A stretch of 64,000 bases of DNA from Cephalotus follicularis (GCA_001972305.1 BDDD01003347.1:62001-126000); one strand, 5' to 3'; positions 12,714 through 24,929 are shown, numbered from the stretch's first letter. The notes: a model not told the origin generated them from the letters alone. Made by a program: numbers and translations.

Positions 12714-12926
12714 GGCGACGCTTACGAGAAAGAGTCGATGCTTTGGGCAACAGGCGACGCTCTAATTGAAAACGTCGACGCGTTGAAGTCAAGTGTGTCA
12801 GTTGACCTGGACGAAGACTTAAAGTGGCGACACTATGTAAGAAAGTGTCAGCGCTTTAGTCGAGATAGAAGTGGAGAACTCAGGTCAAGCCCGTGACCGG
12901 CGACGCTTAGGGAGAAAACGTCGACG
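12714..12926. repeat. GTCGAC array, dialect II, E LTR
   Basis: Cores near 12714, 12734, 12753, 12774, 12801, 12826, 12847, 12899 and 12920. Steps are mostly 19-21 bp. Units alternate between GTCGACGC-like and GGCGACGC-like forms. Confidence 0.75.
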
Positions 12927-15725
12927 CTTTGAGCTACAGACAAAATGCAAAATCTAACTTTTTGGCATTTTGTGAGTGAAAATATTTAATTTTGGACATG
13001 TGGCAGGCCAGGGAAGGATGATATGAGATGTTCTCAGATGATCTAACAAGTGTCATCACTTGGATTGGTTGAATTTGAGCACATGGGCTGCCAAGAGAGA
13101 GAGTTGAGTTGTGTGAGAAGGGGAGAAGACTTGCCTCCCAAGTAATCCTTCTATTTAATGGAAAAGAGGGTTGAACTCAGTCATTTTGGCTGAGAAGGAA
13201 AGTCCTCCTGCTGAGAGTGAAGTGAAGAATTCATGGGATAGGAAAAGAGAAAGAAATTCTAAAGCAAAGTAAGGAATTCCTATACCCATTTATGTCAAAG
13301 CTTCCTCTGTTTTGATTCAAAGTTATGTAGCAGATTGTTCTATTGATATATTCCTCAATTATTGATGAATTTTTAAATGGTTGAATGTTATGGAAACTTT
13401 AGTATGTCCTCTTTAACTTTTATGCTTGCACGTTTCAAGATTCTATCTATTTCTTGATGAAAATCAATGTTTTAAATTGCTGTGTGGGTACTGTTTTATT
13501 CCTGGGTTATGCAGCAAATTATTTAAATCATATCCTTCTCTTTTCTTGATGAAAAATTAAATGGTTGGATGTTTTGAAAACCTTAAGATGTCCTCTTTAA
13601 CTGTTATGCTTTATGTATCTAGAAATTCTGTCAAATTCTTGATGAGAATTAATGTTTCATTTTACTGCTCATGCCCTGTTATCATATGGAACCAACCACT
13701 CTAAAAAATTCATAACGGATTCAATTCTCAACCAATTGTTATGATCTTGAGTTTTATGAATTCATAAATATGTCTACTTTAATGTTTATGTTTTAAGTTT
13801 TCACTGAAAAGGCTTATTTCTATATGAATTATCAGTTTTCGCAAAGCTATGCAAAACTGTTTTTTATGAACTTATTTGAGTCAATTACTCAAATGAAGAG
13901 AAAAGTTTATGAATTGTGAAAGAAATGTGATGAAATGATTTTTATGATTGCTTTGAGCTGATCACTCAAAGTAAATAATGAATGAACCACCCTTGGATTA
14001 CGATCCAAGGGGAATGGAGCGAGATGCTCAATGTTAATGGAGCGAGATGCTCACGGACATGCATGTGATGTAAGGATAGTAGTCGGGGAGTGCACAATGC
14101 CCCGGTGAATCGGTGTAAAGGGTTCATTAAGGTTTTTATGACTTCTATGTTTATTAAATGTTCTAGTTATGAGTTTGTAAATAGAAAAGTGATATGCTTT
14201 ACAAAATGTTCTAGTTATATGTATTGACTAGAAAAATGTTATGATGAAATGTGTTTACTATAAAAACACCTTATTGAGCTATTTTGAGGTCATTCCTTTC
14301 AATGTTGTTTTCAAATAAAATGTTTTCAGGAAATGAATGAATGGAGATTACGAGCTTAGAGGAAGCTCTTAAGAAGGAGTTTTTGTGAAAGAAAGGCTAT
14401 GCAACGATGTTTGCATAAATGTTTTGATATGTAATAAGAACAAAGTTTTTCCGCTGTATTATATGTTTATGTAGAAGGATGATCTTGTGTAACGTAGACC
14501 AACGATATTGTTATGACATGTTTATATAAGATGATTATGTGTAAAGTTTGAATTTGAGATTATATATGATGTTGCAAGACATGAGTTTATGATGTAGTGT
14601 ACTTTTAGAAAATAGTACCAAAGGATGTAACGTTTCACACCCAACGTAACGCAACCATTCATCGGAGTTCACTTTGAGCTATTAGCGAGCTCGGGTCGGG
14701 GTCGTTACAGTTACAGAGCACCAGCCGACTGGGGAAGCTTGGCAGTCAACTAATCACAAGGGCCAGCCGACTACACAAACTAAAATGCAGGCAGTCGACA
14801 GTCACATAGATCCAGTCGACTACACAACCCAAGATAGTCTACTGTGTTCATATGGCAGTCGACTACTCATCCAATCCAGCCGACTGTCCACAAGAACAAC
14901 CAACTGTTCTGGATGACAGAACAGTAGAAACTTGACATTCTAATGCAGAAATTGGTTCAAATGATTACAACATTCAACCAGAGACACAAGGACATAGACA
15001 TATGACTTTATATAACATTTAGATAACATAGAAACACATAATTGACATAGGAAGAATTGGACAGTGGCTTAACTTCAAGAGAAAGAAAGAAAATGCATTT
15101 AACATGTGTATACATATATGTCCAGATTTCTATCCATTATCATTTGCAGACCTTAAAACAAGATTATGACAAGTCTATGGTGTATAAAACATGCTAACAG
15201 TCTTACTAACCCCATGAGAGAACATATATATTGGTAGGAAATCAAAGGACACTATGAATACTAGCAACAAAACCACAAACCAGTGAAACAAATCATTACA
15301 GTGGGATTACTAACCTGCAATGATTATCCAGAACACAGAAAACACAGCAAGAATACAGCAAATTCACTGGTCACACGGCTGTGCAAAAAGGAAGCCAAAG
15401 AAAACCAAAAACAAAGAGATACATGACTATGCTTAACAACCTAGAAGAATTTATCCCAAAAGAACTACCAAAGGATTGAAATTACCTCCACAACTTGATA
15501 AAACGATTCCACAGCAGATCAAACAAAGTCCAACAATACAGAATCGGCAGTGGCTTTACAGAAAAGGGAGGTAACATATAAAACGACAATACCTCTCACC
15601 AAAAGGGAAAAGTGGAGACAAAATCTGATCACATATGGAAGAATAGAGGATTTTCAGGGAATTAGAAAGGAAAAAGGGATTGAAACCGTGTGAATTGATG
15701 AGGGAAGGGAGAGAGTTCTGGAGAA

Positions 15726-15800
15726 ATAGAAGAAAGAAAGGAAAGAAAGAAAGAAAGAAAAAAAAGAAAAAAGAAAGAAAAAGAAAGAAATGAATAAAAG
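15726..15800 (+). repeat. (GAAA)n-like simple repeat
   Basis: A purine run built from GAAA and GGAAA steps in the outer part of the A1 5' LTR. The long Phe/Leu-rich open frame on the other strand is an artefact of this run. Confidence 0.85.
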
Positions 15801-15980
15801 GAATAAAGAAATGAAATAAAAGAAATAATAGGAATTAAGGAATTTTAAAATAAATAAAAGGATAAATTGTTTTAATAAAATAAGTTGGATTATAATAAAA
15901 TAAATAAAATCCCAAACCCAACATTGCACTACATATCCAAAAATTCAGGCTGGTATCAGACAGCCCAATACCCTGTAACA

Positions 15981-16910
15981 TATTTTGGCGTATGCTTAGT
16001 AAGTATGCATAGTATTTATAAAAATTCATACATTTGGTATCAGAGCAGACCAGGATGAATCATAATAGACCGAGTCTAGGCTAAGCAGACTTGGATGAGC
16101 AGGCTTGGTCTTGGTTGAACATACATGGTCTTCGATGAGCAGACCAGACTAGATTGAGCAAACTTGCAGAGCAGCGTAGAGTAGACCGGCATTAGCAAAG
16201 TAGACTTGCAGAATAGTGCGGATCAGATCTACGTTAGTTGTAGCAGGGCAGATCAGTTCCTGGAGTCTGCTCGACATCATGTTCGCTTGTGCGTACTCTG
16301 CCAAGAAGTCCCTGGAGCAGCTACGAAAAAGGCACTGTACATGTTTATAGGTTGCAGACTACGCATATGTTGAGAATGGAAGGAAACCTTGCTAACCTGC
16401 TCAATGCCTCCTTGAGAAGACTTGATATATGTAGAGCATACATGGGAGTCGACTAGGAAGTAAATGGGATAGTAAGGCTGCTCTGGAGTGGTTAGCTTAC
16501 CCTACGGTTAAGTCATGAAAAAGGATTTAATCGGTCTTAAGGCCTAAGGCCCAAATTTTAGGCCCAATAACTACATAAGTCCCGAATTATCTGGACGTAT
16601 CTCTAATAATCTCAAAGTTTCTAGATCATTGATCGCTAAACAAGTTCTAAGGTTTATAAAGAGGAAGCGAATGACATTCTCATTTCTCTGCTTGGCCGAA
16701 ACAATTATTTCATGGGAGCTCTCATTTCCTTCTCCATTTCTCTAAGAACTTCTTAAGGAATATAAGTATGGAAGTGACTCATCTTTCTCTCTTCTAACGT
16801 AATACTGCAAGTTTCCTAACAATTTGGTAGTAGCGGTTGAGAGTTCTATGGTTTAAGGAAGGATAAATGGATGTTAGTAAACTTGTGAAACCATCATTTT
16901 GATGTTAAGA
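15981..16910 (+). mobile_element. Remnant of a separate LTR element with primer site
   Basis: TGGTATCAGAGC at 16035-16046 is an exact initiator-Met primer site, preceded two bases earlier by CA that could end an LTR (16032). Only some 50 bp of that LTR is left before A1. Downstream the sequence is non-coding, with loose repeats of 'gagcagactt' (16060-16200). A TATA-like 'tttataaag' near 16652 follows a 'ggcctaaggccc' stretch and may mark another LTR promoter. I cannot place it in a family. Confidence 0.5.
16035..16046 (+). promoter_or_regulatory. Primer binding site (initiator-Met tRNA)
   Basis: TGGTATCAGAGC exact. The flank has no further tRNA sequence, so this is a retroelement primer site and not a tRNA gene. 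Confidence 0.8.
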
Positions 16911-17014
16911 TGTAACGACCTGAATTCCCTTTTTGTACTGTTCATGCATACCTTGCACCGTATTGTACTGTATCGAATTGTATTGAACCGTATTGTACTG
17001 TCTTGGGTTGAGGT
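16911..17014 (+). mobile_element. Start of a second E-type LTR, interrupted by A2
   Basis: It begins TGTAACGACCTGAATTCC, close to the start of the solo E LTR at 12360. It runs about 100 bp with reiterated 'accgtattgtactgt' before A2 begins. The remainder should lie beyond the right edge of the window. Confidence 0.55.
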
Positions 17015-18108
17015 TGTAATACCTCGTTTGTTCGTGTCTATTTTTTTTTCGGGGTTTTAATCTGTTTTGTTAAGTAGTTGGTCTATTTTGTTTTGGGTTT
17101 TTGTGCTTTGGGCCAAATGATACCATCTTTGAGCCTTTTGGATAATTGTTAAAATGTATATATGGATAAGAAAAAGTTATTGTTCATATTTTAAATTAAT
17201 TAAAAAGCAGCTTTTATATGGAATATGGTAAAAGTATATTATTTGGAAACAAAATAACTTATTTTGGGAAATTACTTATTCTTTTCTTATTTTTTCTCTC
17301 CCTCTCCCGTAAGTCTCTCCTCTCTTCTCTCTTTATCACTGATTCTTCCTCTCTTTCTCCCTATCTCTACCAAATTTCTACCCTATTTCCTTATCCTACC
17401 CAAATTCTGTTTCTTTTTCTTTAATCCAGTCAAAATTGCATCTTCTTTTCTGTTAATGTATGCCATTGCTCATTGTTTATGCCACCATTGTTTTTCTTGT
17501 GCCTGGTAGCCGAACCTGCAAGACTTTGGAATATGTTTTGTTCTTCTTTGCTTCATTAAATTAGGTTTAGTTATTCATATTTCGGTTTAAGGATTGTGTT
17601 GCTTGTTATGCATAACAATGATAGTTTTTGAATCCGTGTGTTCCTCCCTCTCGTTTCTCTTTTGAACAGCCATTGAACACCTCTAATTTGGTGTCTCTGT
17701 AATTGTTTTGGCATCCTTCAGGTTTGTTTCCTCTGTTGTTATGACTTAATATTTAGTTTTGGTCTTATGTCATCCAAGTCTATTGCATATAGGCTGTAAC
17801 GCCTGGAATTTTATAAATAATTATTTTAATATTGGCACAATGTATGGCCATATTGAGCCGATGGAGCCTGAATAGAATAAAAAGCATCGCGTATTGGAGC
17901 TGCAAATCATAAGGCCTAAAATGACTAATAAAGCCCATTTTTAATGCGTGACAATAAAGCCCTATGTTCGCATTTTTATTGTGGTTATTTTGGTACCCGT
18001 TCAGATAATTAATATCGTCGTTTGTGGATTAAACGGGACCCAGACCTTAGCATTTTGGCCAGTAAATACCAAGAAGGAAGCAAAAAAATTAAAAGAAGAG
18101 AAAAGGGA

Positions 18109-18131
18109 CACGGGCGCATAAGGCGCCCGTG
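18109..18131. repeat. GC-rich hairpin in B 5' LTR
   Basis: CACGGGCGC, loop ATAAG, GCGCCCGTG: a perfect 9-bp stem 314 bp into the LTR. The 3' LTR copy lies at 25256-25278 with one mismatch. Confidence 0.75.
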
Positions 18132-19193
18132 CAAAAGAAGAAGAGACAGACGCGTTGTGGGAGAGAGAGAGAGACATCATGAGAGACAGTGGGAGAGAAA
18201 GGGAGAGAGGGCGCCGGAGACGATGCCGGAGCCAGCCACCTGATCGGGAGAGCACGGCGGTCAGCCCAGGACCTCCACCGGACGGTAACTCCTCCTTCCT
18301 CTTCCTCTTTTTCCTTTCTCTTTCCCAGACATTTTCGCCTCTACCGTGCGTTTCGCCTTCAGTTAGCGTCGCGGATGGTGCTGGTCTTCGTCTAGAAGGC
18401 TAGCTCTTCCCACTTTGACCACTGTTGAGGAGCCAGTCGGACAAAAACGGACAGATTCGAACTGACGAGTTGACATAGTGGAGCCAACTCGCTGCTGCCT
18501 TTGACCGTGCGTTTAGCCCTGAGTCTCAGCGAGTTAAGGGCATGGATGTGTTGATATGATGATTGTGATGCGTTTTATGGTGGTAGCCGGAGTTGTGGAT
18601 GACCGGCGAGTCAACTCAGTGAGCTGAACTCATTGGCCGGCCGTGACAACGCATTTCATGGCAAGTCACGATGAGCCTCCGATGGTTTTGAACATATCAT
18701 CCAATGTGTAACCTGTTTTTGGGTTTCGCCGGAGCTAAATGAGTTGGCCGGAAACTGGCCGAAGCTCCGATGGTGGCTGTTCTTGGTTTCTATGCGTAGA
18801 GTGTAACAGAAATGTATTGTGCATACAGGATAAAGGAAATGATCAAGGATAAGCAAAACGATCAGCGATAGAGGATTTTCGAGCTTTACGAGCTCAGTTG
18901 CTAAGAGATAGGTTATACTATTGCTTGCATTACATTCATGCATTCTAAATAATTATATGGATTGATGTGTACGAATTGTATTTGTATGGATGCATGATTG
19001 TGTATATGATATGGATATGTATACTGCATATGGCATATGATATAAGGGTTCGACGTTGAATTAAGAGGAGATGAATTCTTGCCTTCTCTTAATTCACGGG
19101 CTATGGGATGAATTTTAAAGGGCTTTGAATTGTTTTGGACATAGTTCCATTGGTTTACAAACTCTTTCACAAACTGCATTTTCTATCAAAACC

Positions 19194-19440
19194 GTCGACG
19201 CTTTATGCTTTCAAAACAAAACCTGTCAACGCTTTCATGTCTTAAACTGAGTAGTCGATGTTTTATACTTATGCTTTCTAAAACTGTCGACGCTTTTATG
19301 AGTTAAACCAAACTCGTCGACGCTTTCATGTCTTAAAATGAGTAGTCGATGTTTTATACTTATGCTTTCTAAAACTGTCGACGCTTTTATGAGTTAAACC
19401 AAAGAGTCGATGCCTTATGCTTTAAAACAAACCGTTGACT
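19194..19440. repeat. GTCGAC array, dialect II, ~30-bp steps, B 5' LTR
   Basis: Cores at 19194, 19225, 19254, 19286, 19316, 19345, 19377, 19406 and 19434: steps 31, 29, 32, 30, 29, 32, 29, 28. Units read GTCGACGCTTT or decayed forms. A ~91-bp segment is duplicated in tandem (three units) relative to the 3' LTR. Confidence 0.85.
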
Positions 19441-20180
19441 CTTTATACTTTTGCTTTTTAAAACTGTGATGCCTGGGGCTAAGCATTGACGCTTAGTGCC
19501 CTATTCAGCCCAAACACACCGTTTTACATGGTTTTCCATCCAAAATGGTTTTTAACTTCAACCGGATTCCATAGAAAGCCTCTCCAAGGCTTTGTAACCC
19601 ATGGAAATGCTTCTGTATCACTTTTGATTTCTAAATCATTGTTCAAAGTGAAGTTTTAAGGAAAGTACCCAATAAAAGAGTTTTACACAAAGGGTTTCTA
19701 ACTGGTTTTCAAAATTTTCAGGATAGTTCCATTGGGATATCGAGACGCGAATATCTTAGTTGGACTTACTCTCCATTGTTTTATGGATTTTAGAATGGTC
19801 AGGTACTTCGATTGGGACATCTGGGCGCGGATACTCCCATTTGGACTCCCTTTCCATTCATTATAACTTCGATAGGGACCAACCAAATGATATATGAATA
19901 ATTGATTACAAAATGGATTATGGACACAAAAATGGCCATTGGATATGAAAAATGACTTATGATTATGAAATGATCTTTATATGATTTGACGGATGTGGAT
20001 CCTATGAGATCCTTTACAAAATGGTCCCTATTATTTAAAAACCTACACAATTTTGGGTCACAACTGCGGGATGGATTATTGGTTGTATTGTATGAGACCA
20101 ACGAGATAACCCATTCCTGACTTTCATTTCCATCATGAATTTCATGAATGTTAGACCACAGTTTATACCACATGGTGATC

Positions 20181-20345
20181 GCGGACCATACAAAAGAGCT
20201 TACCTCACCTTGTGGTTGACTATTTTGTACCCGGCTTACCTCACATTGTGATTGCGGACCATACAAAAGTGCTTACCTCACATTGTGATTGCGGACCATT
20301 AGGTACAGGACTTATCTCACATCATGGTGCGGGCCATACAAAAGA
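20181..20345 (+). repeat. ~38-bp tandem repeats in B 5' LTR
   Basis: 'gcggaccatacaaaag...cttacctcacattgtgatt' units begin near 20181, 20253, 20291 and 20331. The 3' LTR has fewer units (near 31737). The antisense B LTRs carry another ~38-bp tandem set in the corresponding part. Confidence 0.7.
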
Positions 20346-20632
20346 GCTTACCCCACGTTGTTAGAGGGCCAATATGAATTATGATACGACACTGTGGTCA
20401 GTGTTATCTCATTCCTCACACCTCCACAACACCAAAAGTGCATTGAGGGTGGGATGGACCCTATGGACTGGTTGTCCCTATGATTGATATGGATTGTTAT
20501 ATGGATTGTCTGCAGGCCTATGGCCTTTTATGTGATTAGGAGCAACCCGGTATACCACTGCTTAGGGACAGTTGGTATACTGATGTCGTCCGCAATTGTC
20601 ATTTATGCACACGACATGCCATACATATATAT

Positions 20633-20780
20633 TATACTGTTGCACGTATATCACCATTATGCTGATGCACTACATGACATACATTGATATACTATTGCAC
20701 GCATATCACCATTATGCTGATGCACTCATGACATACAATGATATACTGTTACACGCATATCACTATTATACTGTTGCATG
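20633..20780 (+). repeat. ~55-bp tandem repeats in B 5' LTR
   Basis: Three imperfect units of 'atatactgttgcacgcatat...gcactcatgacataca', beginning near 20633, 20689 and 20743. The 3' LTR has about two. Confidence 0.7.
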
Positions 20781-21551
20781 CATAGCATAGTACACCTACA
20801 CGACATTATGTCACTGACCTATTTCCCCTGTATGCAGAATGGGTCAGGCTAAGGCACAGGTGATGGACTGCAATGAGGTAAGCTGAGAAGGACGAGTTTT
20901 CTATAACAAATTTTGTTGGCCAATTTTATATGGAGTTTCTTGTATTTGGATTTGCTTATAAGAGTTGTATAAAAGGGCCTCATGTTTATCATTAAACTGT
21001 ATTGAGATATAAGGCTTGTTATGTATACGGATTGTGAAAAGGAACCCTATGTAATTGAGACAAATATAAAGATGTTAGATTTATGTTTTATTCAGCTATC
21101 GACCTACCGGCATGTGGGAGTGCTTATGATATGTGTATTGATGTATTAAACAGGGACAAGCCCATCATTTGAGGCATTAGAATGATATGATACTCCTGTA
21201 GTTACGATTGCTGGGGGCTGAGCCCATATATATACATAAACTGCTGATTCCTCCGTCGGGAGTGTTGAGATATAAAATGTGTTTTCCTTTACAGGGGGTT
21301 TAGTCCTATAAACGAATACTTCATGCCGAAATTTCGGGAGATTTCAAGAGTTAGTTTTTATTTGATTTTATTATTCCGCTGATGTTATATAATGATTCTT
21401 CCGCTTATATGACTTTGATTTAAAGTTTTAAATTTGTAGCACTTTTTGGAGCATGATTATATATGACATAAATGGATTGAATGACTGAATGGAAGGTATA
21501 TCATGCGTCGGATCGTGGGAGTTTACTCTCGCGGTTCGGGGCGCGACAGCT

Positions 21552-21563
21552 TGGTATCAGAGC
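21552..21563 (+). promoter_or_regulatory. B primer binding site (initiator-Met tRNA)
   Basis: TGGTATCAGAGC exact, three bases after the LTR end at 21548. Confidence 0.9.
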
Positions 21564-22249
21564 CGGTCCTATGCTTGATACGCCAGGATAGGGTCCTTCG
21601 CTATAGGAATTGAGAATGATTGATGGAAATAAAGTGCTATATGGAGTTACTTGGAGTAGCGGAATGATAAGTGTTACATGGAGTTTTTTGGAATTATGGG
21701 TATGAGAAGTCGATAGCTGAATCTTTGTCTCTTAAATAGGTAGATATGGAACGGAAAAGGAAAGGAACTAAAATACCACATTTAGACTAGTCCCACGATC
21801 GGGAATTACCGAGGACATACAATTTGACCTAGTCTCATAGTTTTATGGTATGGTCTGGTTATACAGTTATGGATCGTACGGTTGTGGACCGTACAGCCAT
21901 GAATCATACGGCTAGGGATCGTGCGGTTATGGATAAGGGATAAGGTATGGATACGGATACGATATGTTTGCGGATCGTATCGTTGTGGATCGTAATGGTC
22001 CAGATTGTGATGGTATAGTTGGAAGACGGTTTGTGTGCTTATTTAACCCTCCTAAGGGTATGGGATGGATTGGTTAGCAGCACATTGTACCCATGTGAAT
22101 GGTTACAGGAAGGTTAAGACCTTCAATATATCAAGATAGTCTCAATTCCAGTTTATTGGGACTTTAGATCATCAGACAATTCAGATGATATAAGCCCTTC
22201 ATGCTGATAGACTTATGGGACAAGGTTACAATGGATATCTGGCATATGT

Positions 22250-24420
22250 GACCGATAACAGGAGACTGGTACCAAGGTTTGAGGATATTTTGGTTGTTTA
22301 TGAATTCCCGGACGTGTTTCTGGATTAGTTAACATCCTTACCTCTAGAGAAGGGTTCAAAGTATCTGGTTGATTGCTTCTAGTGGTTTGGTAGGAATTCT
22401 CCTTTGTTTGTCAACCCCACTGTCAGTCAACACGTTGACGCATTGGTTCATAGTGTCGACACCTATGAGTGAAGAGTTGACACCCTGGAGGTGAGCAGTT
22501 GACGCGATGACCATTCTTTCGCGTTTCTGTGCATTAACTAGTGTTACACGTCGACGCCTACAGTGATGACGTCGATGCCTAGAGGATGATGTTGACGCCC
22601 AAATGCCCTGTTTTATATGAAGTTTTTGGTTTTGCTTGGGTTCTATCCTTAAAGGATTACCTAGTCAGGCTAGCACCTAAGGCTACCGAGTAGGACGTTT
22701 CTGAGGCCGCCAAGTTGTCTAGACTTTCTAGGAAAGCCGACTTTGAAAAGGCAACCCCTCTGAAACCCCATGAGATATACTAATGGTGTGACAGTGAGGG
22801 CCATGACATGTGAAGCGAACAGGTCACCGACTGAGATGACCGTGGTAGATCTGTGTGGCACCGAGAGTAAGGGTCGACAAGCCCTTACTACATGACGTAT
22901 ATTGTACAGTTTATGGTATATGGTTATGGCATGGTAAAGATACGGTTATGGATCCGGATTCGCTCAGTTCATGTATTTCCTTGTGACTCATATGTCATGC
23001 TAATGTGAAACCAAAACCCTCATGGAATGTTATGTAAGCTAACACTCCAATGGGAGAATCTATTCATCATGAATGAGTGTGTGAGTCATGCGCTATGAAG
23101 ATAGCCGACCCTATATGACTGCAACCCTCCTAGTGTCGCCGATGGATGAGTTAGAAAGTGATTACAGAGATGGATCCATTTGGATATGTGTTATCATCAA
23201 AAATCTCCAAGTCACGATATGGACCTTGTGCGTGGATCGTAGTGTCATTAAAGGGGATGATCAATTCCTTACTACATTCACAAACTTTATGGAAGGGGTG
23301 TGTAATCCATATATTGACCATATCATCGTAGTCTCCTTCAATGATGTGTTAGTGCATTCCAAGCTTGCGGAATGCCATGGGAAGTGGTTGTACTAAACAC
23401 GGCAGGTCTTGCGAGATCGCCAGTGGTATGCCAATTCAGCAAGTATGGAGTTTTGTTATTGGAGGTAGTTTCCTTGTTCACGTTGACCACAGTGCTGGTT
23501 CGTCTGTGGACCTAAAAAGGATAAAAGTGACAAGGGATTGGATATGGCTGATAAACGTGAAAATAGTCCCCGGTTTCTTAGGCTTAGCGGGTTACTATCA
23601 CCGCTTTGTCGAGGAATTTTTACGGATTACCACACCTTTGACTCGATTGACGCAAAAAGACGGGATGTAAAAGATGACAGTGGTAAAGGGAGCTTCCAGG
23701 AGTTAAAACATCATCTGATATCTGCGACAATCATGGTTTTACCTGAGAGCAATGATGGTTTTGTGGTATATAGCGAAGCCTCAGATAACGGTGCGAATTG
23801 TGTTTTGAGATTGTTAGGGGAATGAGCCCCTATGTCTTAAGGAAAGTTGGAACCTCAGGAGTGAGTTATTCCACTCATGACCTAGAATTTACAGCGTTAG
23901 CTATGCACTACGCCAATGGAGACCTTGTCTACGCGGTACAAAGTAGCGGTTTTCACAGATCACAAGGGTCCGAACATCCTTTCTCTTAGAAGGATTTAAA
24001 TATGAAACACAGAAAGTGGATGGAGCTGCTCAATGGTTACATCTGTCAGATCCAATGTCAACCAGGCGATGCTAATATGCTTGCAGACGCCTTAGGTCGA
24101 TGATTAGTTGGCTTGACAATCTCCTAAGTTCAAGCATGACCATGGTTGATGGATAGAATTGAAAGGCTCAAGGAATGAGTGGTGAATTGGTTAAGGCTGC
24201 ATTACATGATCAAGACGGATTCAAACCAGAATTCTCGATTCGTGGTGATGAGTTGATAAAATCCCACGGCAGAGTTTGTGCCCTTTACAACGAAAAGCCG
24301 AGCTATAGTTACAAGCTTATCGCTCTAGTTTCTCAGTACATCCGGCGATTAGAAAGATGTATCAAGATCTGTAATTCAATTTGGTGGAATGACATGAAGA
24401 GAGAGTAGGTGCTGTTGCCC
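22250..24420 (+). pseudogene. B pol remnants, heavily decayed
   Basis: Traces of a chromovirus pol. A pre-RT segment 'EFPDVF' lies near 22300, an RT palm trace with 'YIDHIIVVSFNDVLVHSK' near 23310-23360, the RT/RNase H linker 'GLAGYYHRFVEEF' near 23580, an RNase H trace 'YSTHDLEFTALA' near 23870, and an integrase zinc-region trace 'WWNDMKRE' near 24390. Between the pre-RT segment and the RT remnants lies a GTCGAC array. Breaks are many; no functional product is expected. Confidence 0.75.
22426..22600. repeat. GTCGAC array inside the B internal region
   Basis: Cores at 22434, 22455, 22476, 22498, 22550, 22571 and 22591 (steps 21, 21, 22, 52, 21, 20). It is dialect II, but with 21-bp steps and not the ~30-bp steps of the B LTRs. 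It lies within the pol region, and is followed by 'gccctgttt', which also borders the B-LTR array at ~35693. Confidence 0.8.
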
Positions 24421-24906
24421 ATAGACTTGCCTTACCACTCAGCCTACGGGATCGGAACCTACCATGTGAGGTAGAGTATATGCCTGGATCAGGGTGGCAT
24501 CACAGAAGCGTGATGGATAGAGATAACACTTGGAATGGACTTCTGCTGTTAGCAGAACTCACACGGGAAGATCATGTATTTCATAAGGTGTTCAAATCTC
24601 AATACATAGAATGTATTATCCAGATCCTTCTTACGTGCTACCATATGAGCCGTTAGAGCTAAGGACGGATACAAGCTTGAGGAGAACTTATATATATGTA
24701 TATAGATATATGTTCAGAAATGGTTTTCGAATGATATGGACGCCGAAGGACGATGAAACGGGTTATACGATCGTGGACCAAATGGTTAAAACAAAGGAGG
24801 ACATTTCATTGATAGAAGTGTGATGATAATGCTATGAGCCAGAGAAAGTTGTATGAGACGTGAGAAAGAAACGAAGACATTCTACCCTCACATGTTTTAA
24901 CCTAGG

Positions 24907-24925
24907 AAATCTCGGGACGAGATTT
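24907..24925 (+). promoter_or_regulatory. Pre-PPT inverted repeat of B
   Basis: AAATCTCGGGACGAGATTT, an 8-bp stem with a 3-nt loop, five bases before the polypurine tract. Confidence 0.75.
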
Positions 24926-24929
24926 TTCT

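Larger units (their letters stand above)
12360..14709 (+). mobile_element. Solo E LTR nested in A1
   Basis: It starts TGTAACGACCC and ends GGGTCGTTACA, an 11-bp terminal inverted repeat, and is 2350 bp long. A perfect 5-bp target duplication GTTAC flanks it (12355-12359 and 14710-14714). The A1 3' LTR shows the empty site 'gactgttacagagcacc' near 5541. No internal region is present, so it is a solo LTR. It landed within the A1 palindrome array and carries an array of its own. Confidence 0.92.
12346..14906. repeat. GTCGAC array, dialect I, A1 5' LTR, split by E
   Basis: One unit at 12346, then after the E insertion units at 14722, 14743, 14764, 14792, 14813, 14835, 14856, 14877 and 14897 (steps 21, 21, 28, 21, 22, 21, 21, 20). 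Taking out E and one target copy puts the first two units 21 bp apart as well. The spacing matches the 3' LTR array although individual units have decayed differently. Confidence 0.9.
4571..15980 (-). mobile_element. Element A1: Ty3/gypsy chromovirus (Tekay/Del-like)
   Basis: On the minus strand the order is 5' LTR (10938-~15980), primer site, gag-pol remnants, pre-PPT hairpin, 3' LTR (4571-~6200). Both LTRs end GGGGGTGTTACA on the element strand; by eye their shared parts differ by about 4%, so A1 looks fairly young (roughly 1-2 million years at the rate usually used for plant LTRs). A solo E LTR sits in the 5' LTR. The two LTRs differ in length and internal layout. The right boundary is uncertain: CA at 15980 is my best guess and I could not find a matching target duplication. 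The coding region is broken in several places (order of five to ten). Confidence 0.85.
10938..15980 (-). repeat. A1 5' LTR (with nested E LTR)
   Basis: About 2.7 kb once the 2.35-kb E LTR is taken out. The inner end at 10938 is TGTAACACCCCCGG on the plus strand. The outer part (15640-15980) is AT-rich with a GAAA-rich run. It contains a segment around 11830-12330 colinear with 5020-5510 of the 3' LTR and a segment around 11640-11780 colinear with 36985-37120 and 61920-62040, tying A1, A2 and A3 into one LTR family. Confidence 0.75.
17795..21548 (+). repeat. B 5' LTR
   Basis: 3754 bp, TG...CA. It contains the GC hairpin at 18109, an array with ~30-bp steps at 19194, and two sets of tandem repeats at 20181-20345 and 20633-20780. 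The GC-rich 'gccggcgagtcaactcag' type segments at 18430-18650 recur at 30060-30280 in the other LTR. Confidence 0.9.

Noticed and set aside
15654-15929. 91-codon Phe/Leu-rich frame that looks like a membrane protein
   Set aside because: It is the reverse reading of the GAAA-rich simple repeat in the A1 5' LTR.
4571-15980. A firm target-site duplication for A1
   Set aside because: The left flank TTAAC has no match at the possible right ends I examined (15947 and 15980), so the outer boundary stays uncertain.
16035-16046. Possible initiator-Met tRNA gene fragments at the TGGTATCAGAGC sites (also 21552, 44126, 51670)
   Set aside because: Only the 12-15 nt complementary to the tRNA 3' end are present, each just inside an LTR end, as expected of primer sites.
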